43,756 bases of DNA. It comes from Isohypsibius dastychi. Taxonomy: Eukaryota; Tardigrada; Eutardigrada; Parachela; Isohypsibiidae. The notes below the pieces were generated by a model that saw only the letters and a program-made list of their open reading frames with translations, made no database searches and had not been told where the DNA came from. This document shows positions 23,349 through 33,900 of this stretch, piece by piece (the stretch's first letter is position 1; every line of letters starts with the position of its first letter). The stretch lies in contig JAQIWT010000056.1 in assembly GCA_034696485.1 (NCBI GenBank), positions 1 to 43,756 of the forward strand. Reading direction: 5' to 3'. Position numbers and translations under genes: made by a program.

Positions 23349-24904
23349 TTAATCGAGGTCCAAATCCTGGTTGATTCGTGATGAATCTTCCCCACCATTC
23401 GTGGAACCGGCTGTATCTTTTTTGAAAAGACCGGCTGAAAATAAATAATGTGAAGTACCGATGTGCGTCATCACGATAGTCACCTACATAATAAGCCACT
23501 AAGCGGACTAGCATTAGCCGGTTTTAACCCCAGGTAAATCCCGCCAATTTTGGTCAAAATCTGGAGACGAGCAAAAATTGCCGGGGGTGAAATAATGGGA
23601 TGTCGAACACAATACCTTCTCCACCCTTGAATTATCCGAGTAGATCTCGGTCAGGGCAGCTTGGATTTTGTGAAATTCTTCGTCTCTCTTTTCCGAAGTG
23701 TCACTGAAATAAAGAGCAAAACTATTCAGCTATAAGAGGTGAATACTTTCTCGCATAAAAAGTGAATACTGTTTATGCATCTTATTAATAATTTTGGATT
23801 GCCATCTTACGGTTTGGAACAAAGTGATAATAAAGCAGATATGAGTGCCAAGATCTTGAAATTGTAACACTTTGTGTTCACTTCGGGATTTGGGTGTCTG
23901 GCAATGTATTGCACGAAAAGCTCTTTTGCCAACTCGAGGTGCTGAAGAGTGAGAAACCTGAAATCACAGGCTGAAATTTGAACAAGGTACTCACCCAGCA
24001 GATCGACAGAAAAATCAGAAGCAATTCATCACTAACTTACTCGAGAACAGCCATTCCAAGTGAGCGCTGGTCCACATCATGACTGCCATCATTTTCCTGG
24101 TCGTTGGCTGAACCGGAAGTCATATCTTGCTGCATGGACATTCTGCGAAGAGCTTCCAAACACAAATCAACGTTCAGAGCTCTGACACTGTGGTACGCCG
24201 CAGACTCTAGCGATCCCTCTGCGAACAAAAACTGAATCTAGACTTCCTGTGAAATAAGTTTCCGGAACGTCAGTACCTTCGAGAAGTAATTTCGCAACTG
24301 CTTTGTGAATAACGGCATGACCAGCTTTTGTTTCCGGATTTCTTTTCGAGGACCAGGCGAACACTGATTGAAGGAATAATGCTCTTTCATTTTTCAAATC
24401 GCTCGGAATACTTCGCACTATTTTTTCGATCTGAACTGAAACAGTGAACAAAAGCAATCAGCAATATTCAACAACCATTGAATATGAAACGGAAACGAGA
24501 CGTACTGACTAATTCTGGGCTCACAGCAATGTCTCCTTTCTCTAGAGCATCAACATACATTTTTGCCAGATCAATCCCACTTTGGTTCTGAAAATAACAA
24601 ATAAGGTACATAAATAAAAATATATTCAACTGTTCTTGTTGCTGAAAGAGCGCCTTACTATTCCAAGTTGGAAGAACTGCGTGCATCCATCGAAAAGTAA
24701 GTCAGCAAGTTCTTTAAATTTCTTCTGTCGTTGATACCTGCAAAGCACTGTTACAAATACAACCAGAATAATGATCTCGCAAACATGGTTCTCATACCTA
24801 AAATTGAGACTTTTGAAAATCTGATGCGCTTCGTAGTAGTCTTTTTTCTCAAATGCAGCCAACAGAGTTTCTCTTCCTTTCCCAGCAAATGCTCCGGAAG
24901 CCAT
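23349..24904 (-). CDS. GET4: GET4, subunit of the BAG6/GET tail-anchored protein targeting complex
   Basis: GET4 is an all-helical cytosolic adaptor that links the ribosome-associated BAG6-UBL4A complex to the TRC40/GET3 ATPase for tail-anchored protein insertion. Nine minus-strand exons, 24904-24798, 24737-24659, 24587-24510, 24430-24277, 24218-24041, 23957-23811, 23703-23616, 23560-23488 and 23434-23349, give 329 residues; human GET4 has 327. Conserved features are EKKDYYEAHQIFKSLNFRY near residue 18, QKKFKELADLLFDG, DLAKMYVDALEK, AWSS, AVLEFLTLQHLELAKELF and the helix ILTKIGGIYLG that matches LDRIGQLFFG. The C-terminus GLFKKDTAG...QDLDLD resembles the acidic end of the vertebrate protein. 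At the exon 4 acceptor two tandem ttcag sites exist; only the second keeps the frame. Confidence 0.9.
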
Positions 24905-25301
24905 CTTTTGTATTTCGGGTCACAAAAGGGTAAAGTGATGTAGAATGGTGCAAGTGGAATTCAGTCTCAGAGAAATTTCTTCGAAGCAACAACAACAAAA
25001 ATTATGAAGCGAGAATGTTATCTGAACGCGTTCGCTAAAGGCTCACATTGGCGGCCTGTTAGATTTTATCGTCAAATCAATCAACGACTCTGACGGAGTC
25101 CAGAACCTCCGAAATTTCTCTTTGATTTATTTCCGGCTGCCTAAGATATAAACTGCAACGAAAAATCTGGATAAACAATCTGTAAGACCACGCGATCTGA
25201 CGCAAGGTTTCATGCACATAAAAACCGAGAAAATCTAAATAAAACAATTTGATCGGTCCCATGTGATACAAAAATGAACAGGCCTAAAGGTCACCAGGAT
25301 A
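24905..25301. other. Intergenic: GET4 promoter side and ankyrin-like gene 3' flank
   Basis: These 397 bases separate two minus-strand genes. They contain the polyadenylation hexamer of the upstream gene at 25136-25141; the GET4 promoter should lie between that signal and 24905. No further gene was seen. Confidence 0.45.
25136..25141 (-). terminator. AATAAA polyadenylation signal of the ankyrin-like gene
   Basis: On minus, AATAAA lies about 160 nt after the stop codon at 25302. Confidence 0.5.
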
Positions 25302-26734
25302 TCAAGCCCAATTCCACTCTGCAGCATATCCATGAAACGCAATGTGCAAATCTTTAAACAGCACTTTTGCCCTGACCGATTCCGGCAACATCACATTCGG
25401 CGGAAGAGCAAGAGTTAAGGCAGGTTTGACCGGAACCGGATGAAGTACAGCTATCGAATCCGAAAATTTCTCATTTTTTTCAGGCTTCAGGAACAGTTTA
25501 CGCACAGTCACAATGGTCATCTCAAGCAATCTTTGCACTTTGTCCGCCTTCCCAGAGATTTGTCCGCTGACGCGGTCCAAAAACTCCATAAAACTTTCGG
25601 GAACTGAACGACCAGTCCGGCGGATCATTTCGGCGATTATTCCCGCAGCTTTCGGTTCGAATTGACGATATTCTTCTTCTTGGAAGAGGTTCAAGTCAAT
25701 ATTCGGAAACGGAACTGGGATGTCTCTTCTAAAGCAAATGTACAACAACGTGAAGAGAAGTGGATAGTCGTTCGAGAATGTCCAGGACAGAACGTCGCTA
25801 GACGGACAAAGATGACCTTTTGCCAACAGGAAGTCAAACGTCGATTCGTATTCAGACGGATTAAATGGACGCGTCGGGAAGATCGTCATCATATCACAAC
25901 TACAAGTCCTGAAAGAAGTAACATTCAATATATCAGCTAAGATATGAACCGGAAACAACGTACATCACTCCATGAAGTTCAACAGCGTCCCAGTCCATTT
26001 CCGATCTGCCAATGTTTTTTCCATCCAGAACGTCGGAGAGAATTCGGCAATCAGTCACTAAAGCGATATCTTGAGTTCGGAATTCGTGGAACATTTCAAA
26101 AACCGCTTCGGACATGAGAAATCGCGACAATGGTTCGGTCATCACTCGTAGATAGCAACGATTATCAACCAGAATCCGAAGTCCCGCCAAGTTCTTCCAC
26201 CGAACAGCATTGAGGATACAGTCGACCAGATCGCGAGTGCTGACCACACTTAGAACACCATGTTGGATGAATAGCTTTATATCCGGCAAGGGATTTTCCG
26301 TCTCCGAATGGCGCTCGAACATATGAGCGAATCGCACCTTTTCGCGATTACTGGCACTCGTTTCCGGTCCGAATACAACAGAAACATCAGCTCCATTTCG
26401 CAGAAGTGTTTTCAGTACATTTAAATGAACATCCGGAGTAGGATTGTAGACTGCCACATGCACATTCATTCCATGACCATATTTTGTGGCGAGAACAAGA
26501 AGCTCGTTCAGGGCTGACTTCTGCATACTTCCAAGACCGATATCTTTCACCTTAGCTGATTTCTCCTCCGCATTCGCTTCGGATGTTAGGATTTCGGCCA
26601 GCTGCAAAATCGTGGGCCAAAGTTTCACATCGCGAGTCAAACCAGCCTGAAACCAAACACTTGCAGCGGTTTATGAATTCCTGACAAAAAAAACAACCAA
26701 CCTGCATCGGCAGATCTCGAGCTGCCGCCTCCAT
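25302..26734 (-). CDS. Unrecognised ankyrin-repeat-like protein
   Basis: I do not recognise a specific family. Three minus-strand exons, 26734-26702, 26646-25964 and 25908-25302, make 440 residues. The N-terminal half has ankyrin-like helices, clearest in VLKTLLRNGADVSVVF (about 88-103) with the typical LLxxGADV core, and weaker ones such as IKLFIQHG and GLRILVDNRC. The C-terminal half is helical and rich in hydrophobics and charge (STFDFLLAKGHL, LLFTLLYICFRRD, SVRAKVLFKDLHIAFHG) and lacks a convincing SOCS box, death domain or transmembrane segment. The start at 26734 is the first ATG ahead of the ankyrin part. An open frame continues upstream, so an additional 5' exon is possible: 26868-26810 carries an ATG and a gtaag donor. 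Function cannot be stated; ankyrin repeats suggest a protein-binding adaptor. Confidence 0.7.
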
Positions 26735-27509
26735 GACTGGCGAAGAAGCAACAGGAATTTTTCGATTGAGGAGTAACACGAGTCCGGAGATTCGAGCTGT
26801 CGAAGCAGAGGTGTGGGTTCTTACACTCCGCGTATTCCTGGTTTTTCCCTGTCACCAAATACATCACTGTGTATTTTACGGATTGACTAGTGGCGTGGTT
26901 TCGTCAAGCTCACAAGGTTCTAAAAATACCGTTATGAATCTGAATCACCATCACGCAGTCAGCACAAATAAACAAGTTTTTATTCTGTGAGTGCGCCAGT
27001 GTTGGTCGACCGTGCAACGAATCATGTTCACCCCCCCCCCTTCACCAAAGAGCTCTCATACGCCTTTGTTGGTTCGAATTCTAACAACAGACGCCGATCT
27101 TGGTTGAGTAACCTTTTTAAATTTTATCTTCAGCTCGTTTGCTTCCTTTCGCATTCAATTTCTAAAGCAAGAGGAGAAAAACAGAGCAGTCTACTCAAGT
27201 ATGAATGCTTCAACAAACTGCTTATATAGTTTCAAAAAACAGTCACTTCCTTCGAAAACAACATTTGAAAGGAAAAAATGTAGATCCCGCTGTTACACGA
27301 AGTGAATGGTTGCGGTTGAATGATTACGAGCAAGTATGGGACTGGCGCCACCGTTTGCATAACTAGGAGTCCAGCTGAATTTTGCTGCCGAATTCGGGTT
27401 TAAAGATGTTTGAGCCGGAATGTGGAGTCCATGGAGTATGCAGAGCCAGGTCCGCCTGACTTGGTTACGAAACTTTGCAGAAACCAAATACTAGAGGAGA
27501 AAAATCGAG
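26735..27509. other. Intergenic region left of the foldback element
   Basis: This is the promoter side of the ankyrin-like gene and the 3' flank of the GPCR gene. It holds a C10 tract at 27031-27040. A GGTTCGAATTC word near 27073 resembles a tRNA B box, but no tRNA fold could be built. No gene is supported. Confidence 0.4.
27031..27040 (+). repeat. Homopolymer C10 tract
   Basis: Ten consecutive C residues lie in intergenic DNA. The length may vary among individuals or be an assembly estimate. Confidence 0.7.
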
Positions 27510-27511
27510 TA

Positions 27512-27664
27512 CTCCGTCCTCTCGTGTAATTGGACACCCTTTTCGCTGTATCGATCGGCTCACCACACACACAATGCGTGAGCCCCGGGTGTACCCTCTG
27601 GCTGCGCACTTGGTGGGCCGATTGATACAGCGAAAAGGGTGTCCAATTACACGAGAGGACGGAG
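27512..27664. mobile_element. Foldback element, Tc1/mariner-type MITE candidate with TA flanks
   Basis: Two arms, 27510-27565 and 27611-27666, are inverted repeats of 56 bp with 54 Watson-Crick matches and two positions (27553/27623 and 27560/27616) that are G:T. The loop of 45 bases contains a further weak inner stem. TA dinucleotides flank both ends, and the terminal bases read CTCCGTCC, close to the CTCCCTCCGT ends known for Stowaway-like MITEs of the Tc1/mariner superfamily. No transposase is encoded, so it would be non-autonomous. The high arm identity suggests a recent insertion. An alternative is a transcribed hairpin RNA, since both mismatches remain pairable as G:U. Confidence 0.65.
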
Positions 27665-27731
27665 TAAGTAAAGCTACATGTGCAAATCAAAGTGTTCCCT
27701 TTCAACATCATTATGTATTGTAGCATCTGTT

Positions 27732-30172
27732 CTATCCCATGCCGGAAACGGAAGCTGCATTCACGTGTTCGGCTGACTGTCGAAGATCAGGAGAAATTCG
27801 ATACAAGGACTCAGGTCGAGTAAGCTAATTGGTCCTGTTTAATGTGGCCCGGCATATGACTTACCAAGAAAAAGGTCACGGCATGGGATGTGAGCGTCAA
27901 CGCGTTGTTAATCACAAGCTGGATATGGTACGTATTTGTCTTCACGTATTCCGGTCCAAAAACGTAGTTTGCAATTGGATCGGCGCTGAAGGGTGAATGC
28001 AGGTGGCAAACTACAAAATCCAGTAAATTGTAGAGAGTACTAGATCCGGGAAAGACAACATTTTTAAAATACCTATATGCACGATGATATTAGTGACCAG
28101 TAATCTGGTGATGTCATCGCTTTTCTTTCGCTGCTGCACTTCTGAGCGAATCAACGTCTTTCGCTGGTTTTTTGATCGCCTCAGAACGCCAATGAGGATG
28201 ATATTTACAGTTGCTGCAACAAAAAAAAATTTTTACCACGTAGTAAAGAGTATGTACTGAGTGCTTCAATTGATTATGCTCATATGATGAAAACGTTTGT
28301 ATTTCTTAAATTTCAAACAAAACTTTTCAGGGTTGTTTTCGAAATCTGCTGTTTTTTGATTGTTTCCACGACTTACTCAATATGAGCAGTTCGCAGAAAT
28401 GCAGAGTTGACAAGGCGACCATGAAATATTGGTATATTGCTTCATGAAACTTGGTATTCGCTAATTTGTAGCGAATTGTGTTAGATGAACGGCCCACGTA
28501 GCTGTTCCAATTTTGTGAACAATTCGTCAAATCAAAAGCTAACCGCCAGCTTCTTGCCGGATAATCCTCCAGATCTTGTTGATTCACTACGAAAATTTGT
28601 CGTCATATGCTTGTTACGGGGAAAATTTCATTGAATAGAAGACCTTCATTCCCAACTGGGACTACGTTCCTTGAATGATTTAAAACAGCTGGATGATGGA
28701 GCATCCCGGGGTGTGCACCCGACGAGAGTTGGGTGCGATAATCGATGTCATTTCCGGATGAAGACACTTCCTCGATTGTGTGGAAGAAGAAGCGGATCAT
28801 GTTAACTGCCGCAGAAAATATCAGAATAATTGCAACGACTCTCTTTGCGAGAAGCCGCGATTTGGAGACATTAATCCTGATGGTGTACATGTCGATTCCA
28901 TTATGAATCTTAACAACAGACGCGACCCGGTGAACAGCCATAGCGATGGTAATAAACAAATTCGCTGAAAAAAAATTGATCATCGCCAATATTTTTTCGG
29001 AAATCAGCTTATTTACCCATTTGAGCAGCATTCGCGATTGGGAGGTAAATATATCCCTGGAGATTTCACGTGGGAACAATGAAATATTCGGATATTATTA
29101 AGTTGACAAACCTCATAAAACCGCCGATAATATTGCTGATCCCAGTTGGTAAACGTTTCATCGCCGGCACCTGAGCTGCGAACGTAACATAATCCTGGAA
29201 GAAAATTCGGCTTTTTGTATGGATGGAAAAAATGAATGACTGTTATTAGAGATTAGTAATTTGAATTTAGCCTCACCTAACACCACCAGGGAAATGGAGA
29301 GATCCACAGCGGCCAATGCTCGAATGTACACTGAAAAAAGACGTGATTCACCTTTTTCAAGAGGAAAACAACAAACAAGGTGGGAAGGTGAACTTGGGGA
29401 AAAGGTTACATCGTCACTGGGTTATAGGTACATACTGTATGATTCTGTACCCCGAAAGTATCAGCGATTTCGAATTGACTTTCAAGTCTAATTTTATGGT
29501 TAAAGGCGGTGTAGTCGTGACAAAATTAAGTAAAGACGCAATATTAAATAAGAGAAATTTTAATCTTTAACCGGAATATTCATATTCACAAAACCAACTT
29601 TTCAAAAAAGTCCAAAAAGTTGAAAACCAGGATTCCGAAATTTTGAAACAAGTCCTGTGCATTAATTGGGGTTCATTTTGAATTTTTTTTCACTTATTGT
29701 ATAATACAAGCTTAGTAATTATATTTATAACAAGAGGTAATAATTCAGTTAAGCCTCGATCACACCTTGGCACGCCAATATTAATAAGGTATAATGTCCA
29801 CAGGGTAATATGGCTCATGATGTCACAGATGCTGCTTACGTCCCAACAATCATTTTTCGGTTGATGACAATATTTGTATTCGAATTCTACCAAACCGAGC
29901 TGAGAATTACTCAGATCGTCTTGCATCTATTTTGCTGGGTGTTTAAAAACGAAAACGTAATTCCGTTAAATTACTGAAAAGATATTATGTAAGATTTTCA
30001 AATTCTTGGAATAAACCACCTTACCAAATGCGGTTTCTTTGGTTCCTCGTCTAGTCAGCACAATCAAAATGGCAATATTACCAAATATCCCAGTTATCGC
30101 GATTATCCGAATGATATAAGTATAAAATATATGTTCAACAAAGGCTCGGTTCTCTCGCGAAACATCATCCAT
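27732..30172 (-). CDS. Rhodopsin-class GPCR, FMRFamide-receptor-like
   Basis: This is a seven-transmembrane receptor of the plasma membrane, most like invertebrate neuropeptide (FMRFamide/myosuppressin-type) receptors. Nine minus-strand exons, 30172-30025, 29330-29277, 29194-29112, 29056-29017, 28964-28644, 28586-28377, 28213-28073, 28010-27865 and 27824-27732, give 411 residues. TM1 is IIAITGIFGNIAILIVLTRR (GN motif). TM2 is in YIRALAAVDLSISLVVLG. TM3 ends in FITIAMAVHRV (His120-Arg121-Val122) in place of DRY. TM4 is VVAIILIFSAAVNMIRFFF, close to the FSxxxNxxRFFE pattern of FMRFa receptors. TM5 is in IYQYFMVALSTLHFCELLIL, TM6 in LLVTNIIVHI and TM7 in IQLVINNALTLTSHAVTFFL. The extracellular N-terminus is only about 14 residues, so an additional 5' exon is possible. 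The exon 5 donor at 28643 is chosen for phase; another donor (28617) does not give an open frame. The ligand is unknown. Confidence 0.78.
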
Positions 30173-31462
30173 CTTCCAAAATGAAAAAAAATCATCAACA
30201 AGCCGACAACAGTGCGCCGGAAATTATTAGTCCATGTTCCTTCAGGGTCAACAGAATACACTCCCGATTCCAGGTCACCTGTCAGCTTACATTAATGCTA
30301 ATAAAAAGAGCAACTGTGAAACCTAAGCAAGGAGGCACGGAAACCATCAGGGATAAGATTTGGGCGGAGATTCCACGTTGTTGCACCGGTAAAAGTAGGA
30401 CGTTCGGGTGAATTAGCACAAGGAGGGAAAAAATGAGATCACTGCGATAATCTCCTCTTGGACCTGTCCTTCATTGCAGATACTTGATGTTCTTCCCAGC
30501 TTCCACCATATGTGCGAGCAAGTTACAGAATACTTGAGAGGGTCTTATGGGGCTGTTTTTCGCGTAATCACCATTTGCTCATTTAAAACCAATTGACAAT
30601 CCCGAAAGTTGCTTTGGATTGCAGATTCAAATGGTTGCATCACTTGTGAGAGCACCTAATTAAACTCACTGCTTTTCCCAGATTAAAGGATAGTCTTCTC
30701 CGAGAAAGCCGTTTGGTTAATCAAGCTTGTGGATTTTTTTCTCAGCTGGCCGCTTTTCCTTCTCATTTCACTAAAAGTATTCTGAATTATTTAGAACGAA
30801 CTTTTCTGGCATTATCGTGTTAGATTTGAATGTCAGGGTATCACGGCATGAAGGTATGGCACCACGTGAAAAAATACTGATTCCTGTTTATCTGATGGGG
30901 AGGTAATCCTTGTGGACGAGTTTTAATAGAATATTAATCTCACGGTGTTCATTTATTAATAGCCTTTCGGCATTGAGGGCAAATCGGAAAGGTCGGAATG
31001 ATAATGTTAGTAATAATTAAAGATTTTTACGGATTTCACTGCGTAAATCTTGGATCACGAATTCAAATGTCGAGGAAATCTACGTCGGCATTGCAGGACA
31101 CAAGTTATTAAAGTACATAATCAGGAACTTTCTTTTACGTCCCAATTCACCACGGGGTACTTTCGCTTGCAAGAAGGAAATTAAATAGATGTTCGACCCC
31201 CAAAAGGTTAATCGGATTCACGCTGGAAATGTCGAAGTACGCACGCCGTAAACGGCTGCTTGCAGAAAGTATGGTAGAGAAAAAGCAGCATGGAAAATCG
31301 ACAGAAAATAAATTTTAATGTTCTTGACACTTCTGCTCGATTCAGTATGTTGTGATAGATCATGAACATGAAATTAGCATGTGCACGAATACAAAGCGAA
31401 AGATGCTCATTAAAACCACGATAACATGATAACTGTGAAACCAAAAGGTGCGATGGAAGAAA
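30173..31462. other. Intergenic: GPCR upstream and troponin C 3' flank
   Basis: About 1.3 kb lies between two minus-strand genes. Reading frames of up to 78 codons exist, for example 31208-31444 minus, but none shows family resemblance or splice-linked partners. It should hold the GPCR promoter. Confidence 0.4.
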
Positions 31463-32684
31463 CTAGCCGGCTGTCATCATCTCCATGAACTCTGAAAAAA
31501 GAGACAAATGTTAATGGATCTCATTGGTTGAGCGTTAGGACATTTAAATATCGGTTTTGGCAAGCGACAAATGATCAACGAGGAAAAACGACAAAAATGT
31601 TGTTAAATAAATTATCGGGGTTTTAGTATGATTACCATCAAAATCAACGGTTCCACTGCCATCAGTATCGATTTCAGCAATCATTTCATCCAATTCGTCC
31701 TCAGTGATATTGTCATCCAGGGCGCGAAGAATCTCACGAAGATCCGAGACGTTAATGTAGCCGTTCCCCTGTTTGTCATATAGCCGGAAAGCGTCTCGTA
31801 GCTCTTGCTCCATTTTCGCTTTGTCACCTTCCACCACGAAACGCGACACTAGCACCAAAAACTCGTCGAACTCGATCTCACCACTTCCTGATTAGATACA
31901 AAAAACGCAATTAATTAGCAAAGTGATCGAGATTGAAACGACCGCATTACCATCGGTATCCACTTCAGCAATCAGTTCCCGCAAATCTTTATCCTCAAAG
32001 GCTTGACCCATGGTTCGCAGAAGGCTGCCGATCTGGCGGGTGTGGATGAAACCCTGCTTGTCTTTGTCGAACATGTTGAAGGCCTTCTTGAAAGCTGAAA
32101 AAAGATGACATTAATTTGGATGAAAATTACTGTATTATTGCAGTGGTATGCATCACCCTAAATTCTGATGAAAGAACCAGAAGTCTCCACTCACGCAAAA
32201 ACAAGCTGTACAGATAAGTGAACGAACAAGTTAAAAATTCAAGGCATTCAAAAAAGGGATATGATAAATAGCGTTTATAATTCGGGATTCCTACGCCACG
32301 AAATAGAAAAAACATTGCTTTATAGGGTTATTTTTTTCTGACCTCCCAACTTATATGAAATTGTTTCCCGATATAATATTCTGAACACTAGGATCTACAT
32401 CGTTCATGTGGCATTCATGACAACAACCATGTCCAAATATGGCATGACCCACAAAATGAATGTTCACAAATTCTGGTCTCGACAAAATACTCTTCTCTTT
32501 CAAGGTTTCTCACCACCTCAGCTGTGCAAAAAAAAAGCCTGTCTTTAATTCAAAAAACTTCAAATCATCCGCAATGCTTCAACTAAGTTGCACTGCAACC
32601 CAGAAGAACACGAATTTTACACGAAAGGTCAATTTACAGGCTTGACTTACCGGCGACCTGCTCCTCAGTAAGTTCCTCAACCAT
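31463..32684 (-). CDS. TpnC: Troponin C, arthropod type
   Basis: This is the calcium sensor of the striated-muscle thin filament, binding troponin I and T. Four minus-strand exons, 32684-32651, 32094-31951, 31887-31636 and 31491-31463, give 152 residues, the usual length. It starts [20 protein letters not shown] and ends [11 protein letters not shown], matching arthropod TnC. EF1 (21-32, [12 protein letters not shown]) ends in Gln instead of Glu and should not bind calcium. EF2 (57-68, [12 protein letters not shown]) is canonical. EF3 (97-108, [12 protein letters not shown]) has Gln at position 3 and Asp at position 12, a weak or lost site. EF4 (133-144, [12 protein letters not shown]) is canonical. 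A two-site pattern (II and IV) is typical of arthropod TnC. Intron 1 is 556 nt, long for this locus, and might contain muscle enhancers. The gene is head to head with a calmodulin-like gene. Confidence 0.93.
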
Positions 32685-33900
32685 GTTTGCGGTTTGTGGT
32701 TCTCCGGGAATAAAGAAAAACGGGAAGATGAAGAAGCGGATATGCAGATGATAGCGACGGTGCTGAAAACTTTGGTCCAACTGGCGCTAGCATCGCCTTC
32801 TTTCCTTGCTGGGTGTATTCAACGTTCCGGAAATAGATTGAGTATTCTGGGACAAGCAACGTCCGCAGTCCTCTGCGTTCTCTTGGTGAACATACCCAAG
32901 ACTCCGTATGGCAACTGCATTTTTTGTCGACCAGAGAAAACTTTGTTAACCAGGCAGAGTGGATTTGCTCTGGCAAAATATGTTTTCGGAACATGCGTAA
33001 TCCACTACCATATTTTTGTCAGCTTGAGAATCCTCACCAACAGGCCAGTAGACGAAAGAGCTCTGTTTGAATCAGCTCGAACCGTGAACGCTTAACCACA
33101 AACGAGGGAAACATTCGTGGGGTTTCTGTCTGACTACTCACTCGTTGTCAAAGTCCTGCTTCCAATTTTTCGAAATCAATTCCAAATAATTAATATCTAA
33201 TAGCACAGTTTTTCGATATATATTTACTGCGCCCTCGCTGCTATTGTTTTTCTGCATACACGCAAACTTATTGACGTCTCAAATCTGATCTTTGAGTTAG
33301 GTTTCAATGCCTAGATGATCCTCTTTTTCTCTTTAATTTATTAAATACAGAACGTTAAAATTTATCGTTTCAGAGTGAAGAGCACTCCGGGCAGCTGCGT
33401 GCTGCTTTTCTGCTGCCGATTACGCCAGTTCTCGTCCAATGTTTATTTCTTTATGCCTTGACATATCAATATTTTTTCTCTCAGATCAGAGTCACATAAT
33501 TCTCGGGGTTACTTCTCTGGCCTTTTTTACCGGAACCTTCTTGACTCGGGCGCCGCTTATAAATCTTCTGCAGCTGCTAGAGCACCGCTTCGGCACAGCT
33601 TTGCCATTCTTTATGATCCGTATTTTTATCCCAGAAGCACGTAACTGCCCCAATGATTGCATTTTCTACATGCGAGTCATGAAGAAGAAGATGGAGAAAA
33701 AAACACATAACTAAGCTGCCATACGATACAACAGGGCTGCCTCTGTGCCATGTCAAGTGCTTTCATGTGCCAAAACGTGTAACACGTTTATCTTATCGGT
33801 AAAATAACATCTTTCATAAAGAAATCAATTCCTCCGTGATTGTCAATCTTTCATCGCTATCCCTGATTTTAATCGAGATTCTTGCTATTTAATAATCAAA
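32685..33900. promoter_or_regulatory. Divergent troponin C/calmodulin-like upstream region
   Basis: This 1.2-kb interval separates the start codons of two EF-hand genes read in opposite directions. Frames here, such as 32694-33095 plus and 32677-32994 minus, overlap the expected 5' UTR of troponin C and show no homology. No clear MEF2 or TATA consensus was identified by eye. Confidence 0.45.

Noticed and set aside
27068-27090. tRNA T-arm-like word (ggttcgaattc)
   Set aside because: The loop would have eight bases with a wobble stem, and no other tRNA arms are present.
29690-29926. 78-codon minus frame within GPCR intron 1
   Set aside because: It is not joined in phase to the receptor exons and has no transmembrane pattern fitting TM1-TM2.
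32694-33095. 133-codon plus-strand frame beside troponin C
   Set aside because: It covers the expected 5' UTR/promoter of troponin C in antisense, has no domain signature and no splice partner.
33439-33714. Hydrophobic 91-codon plus frame upstream of the calmodulin-like gene
   Set aside because: AT-rich, no family resemblance, no supporting splice or polyadenylation context.
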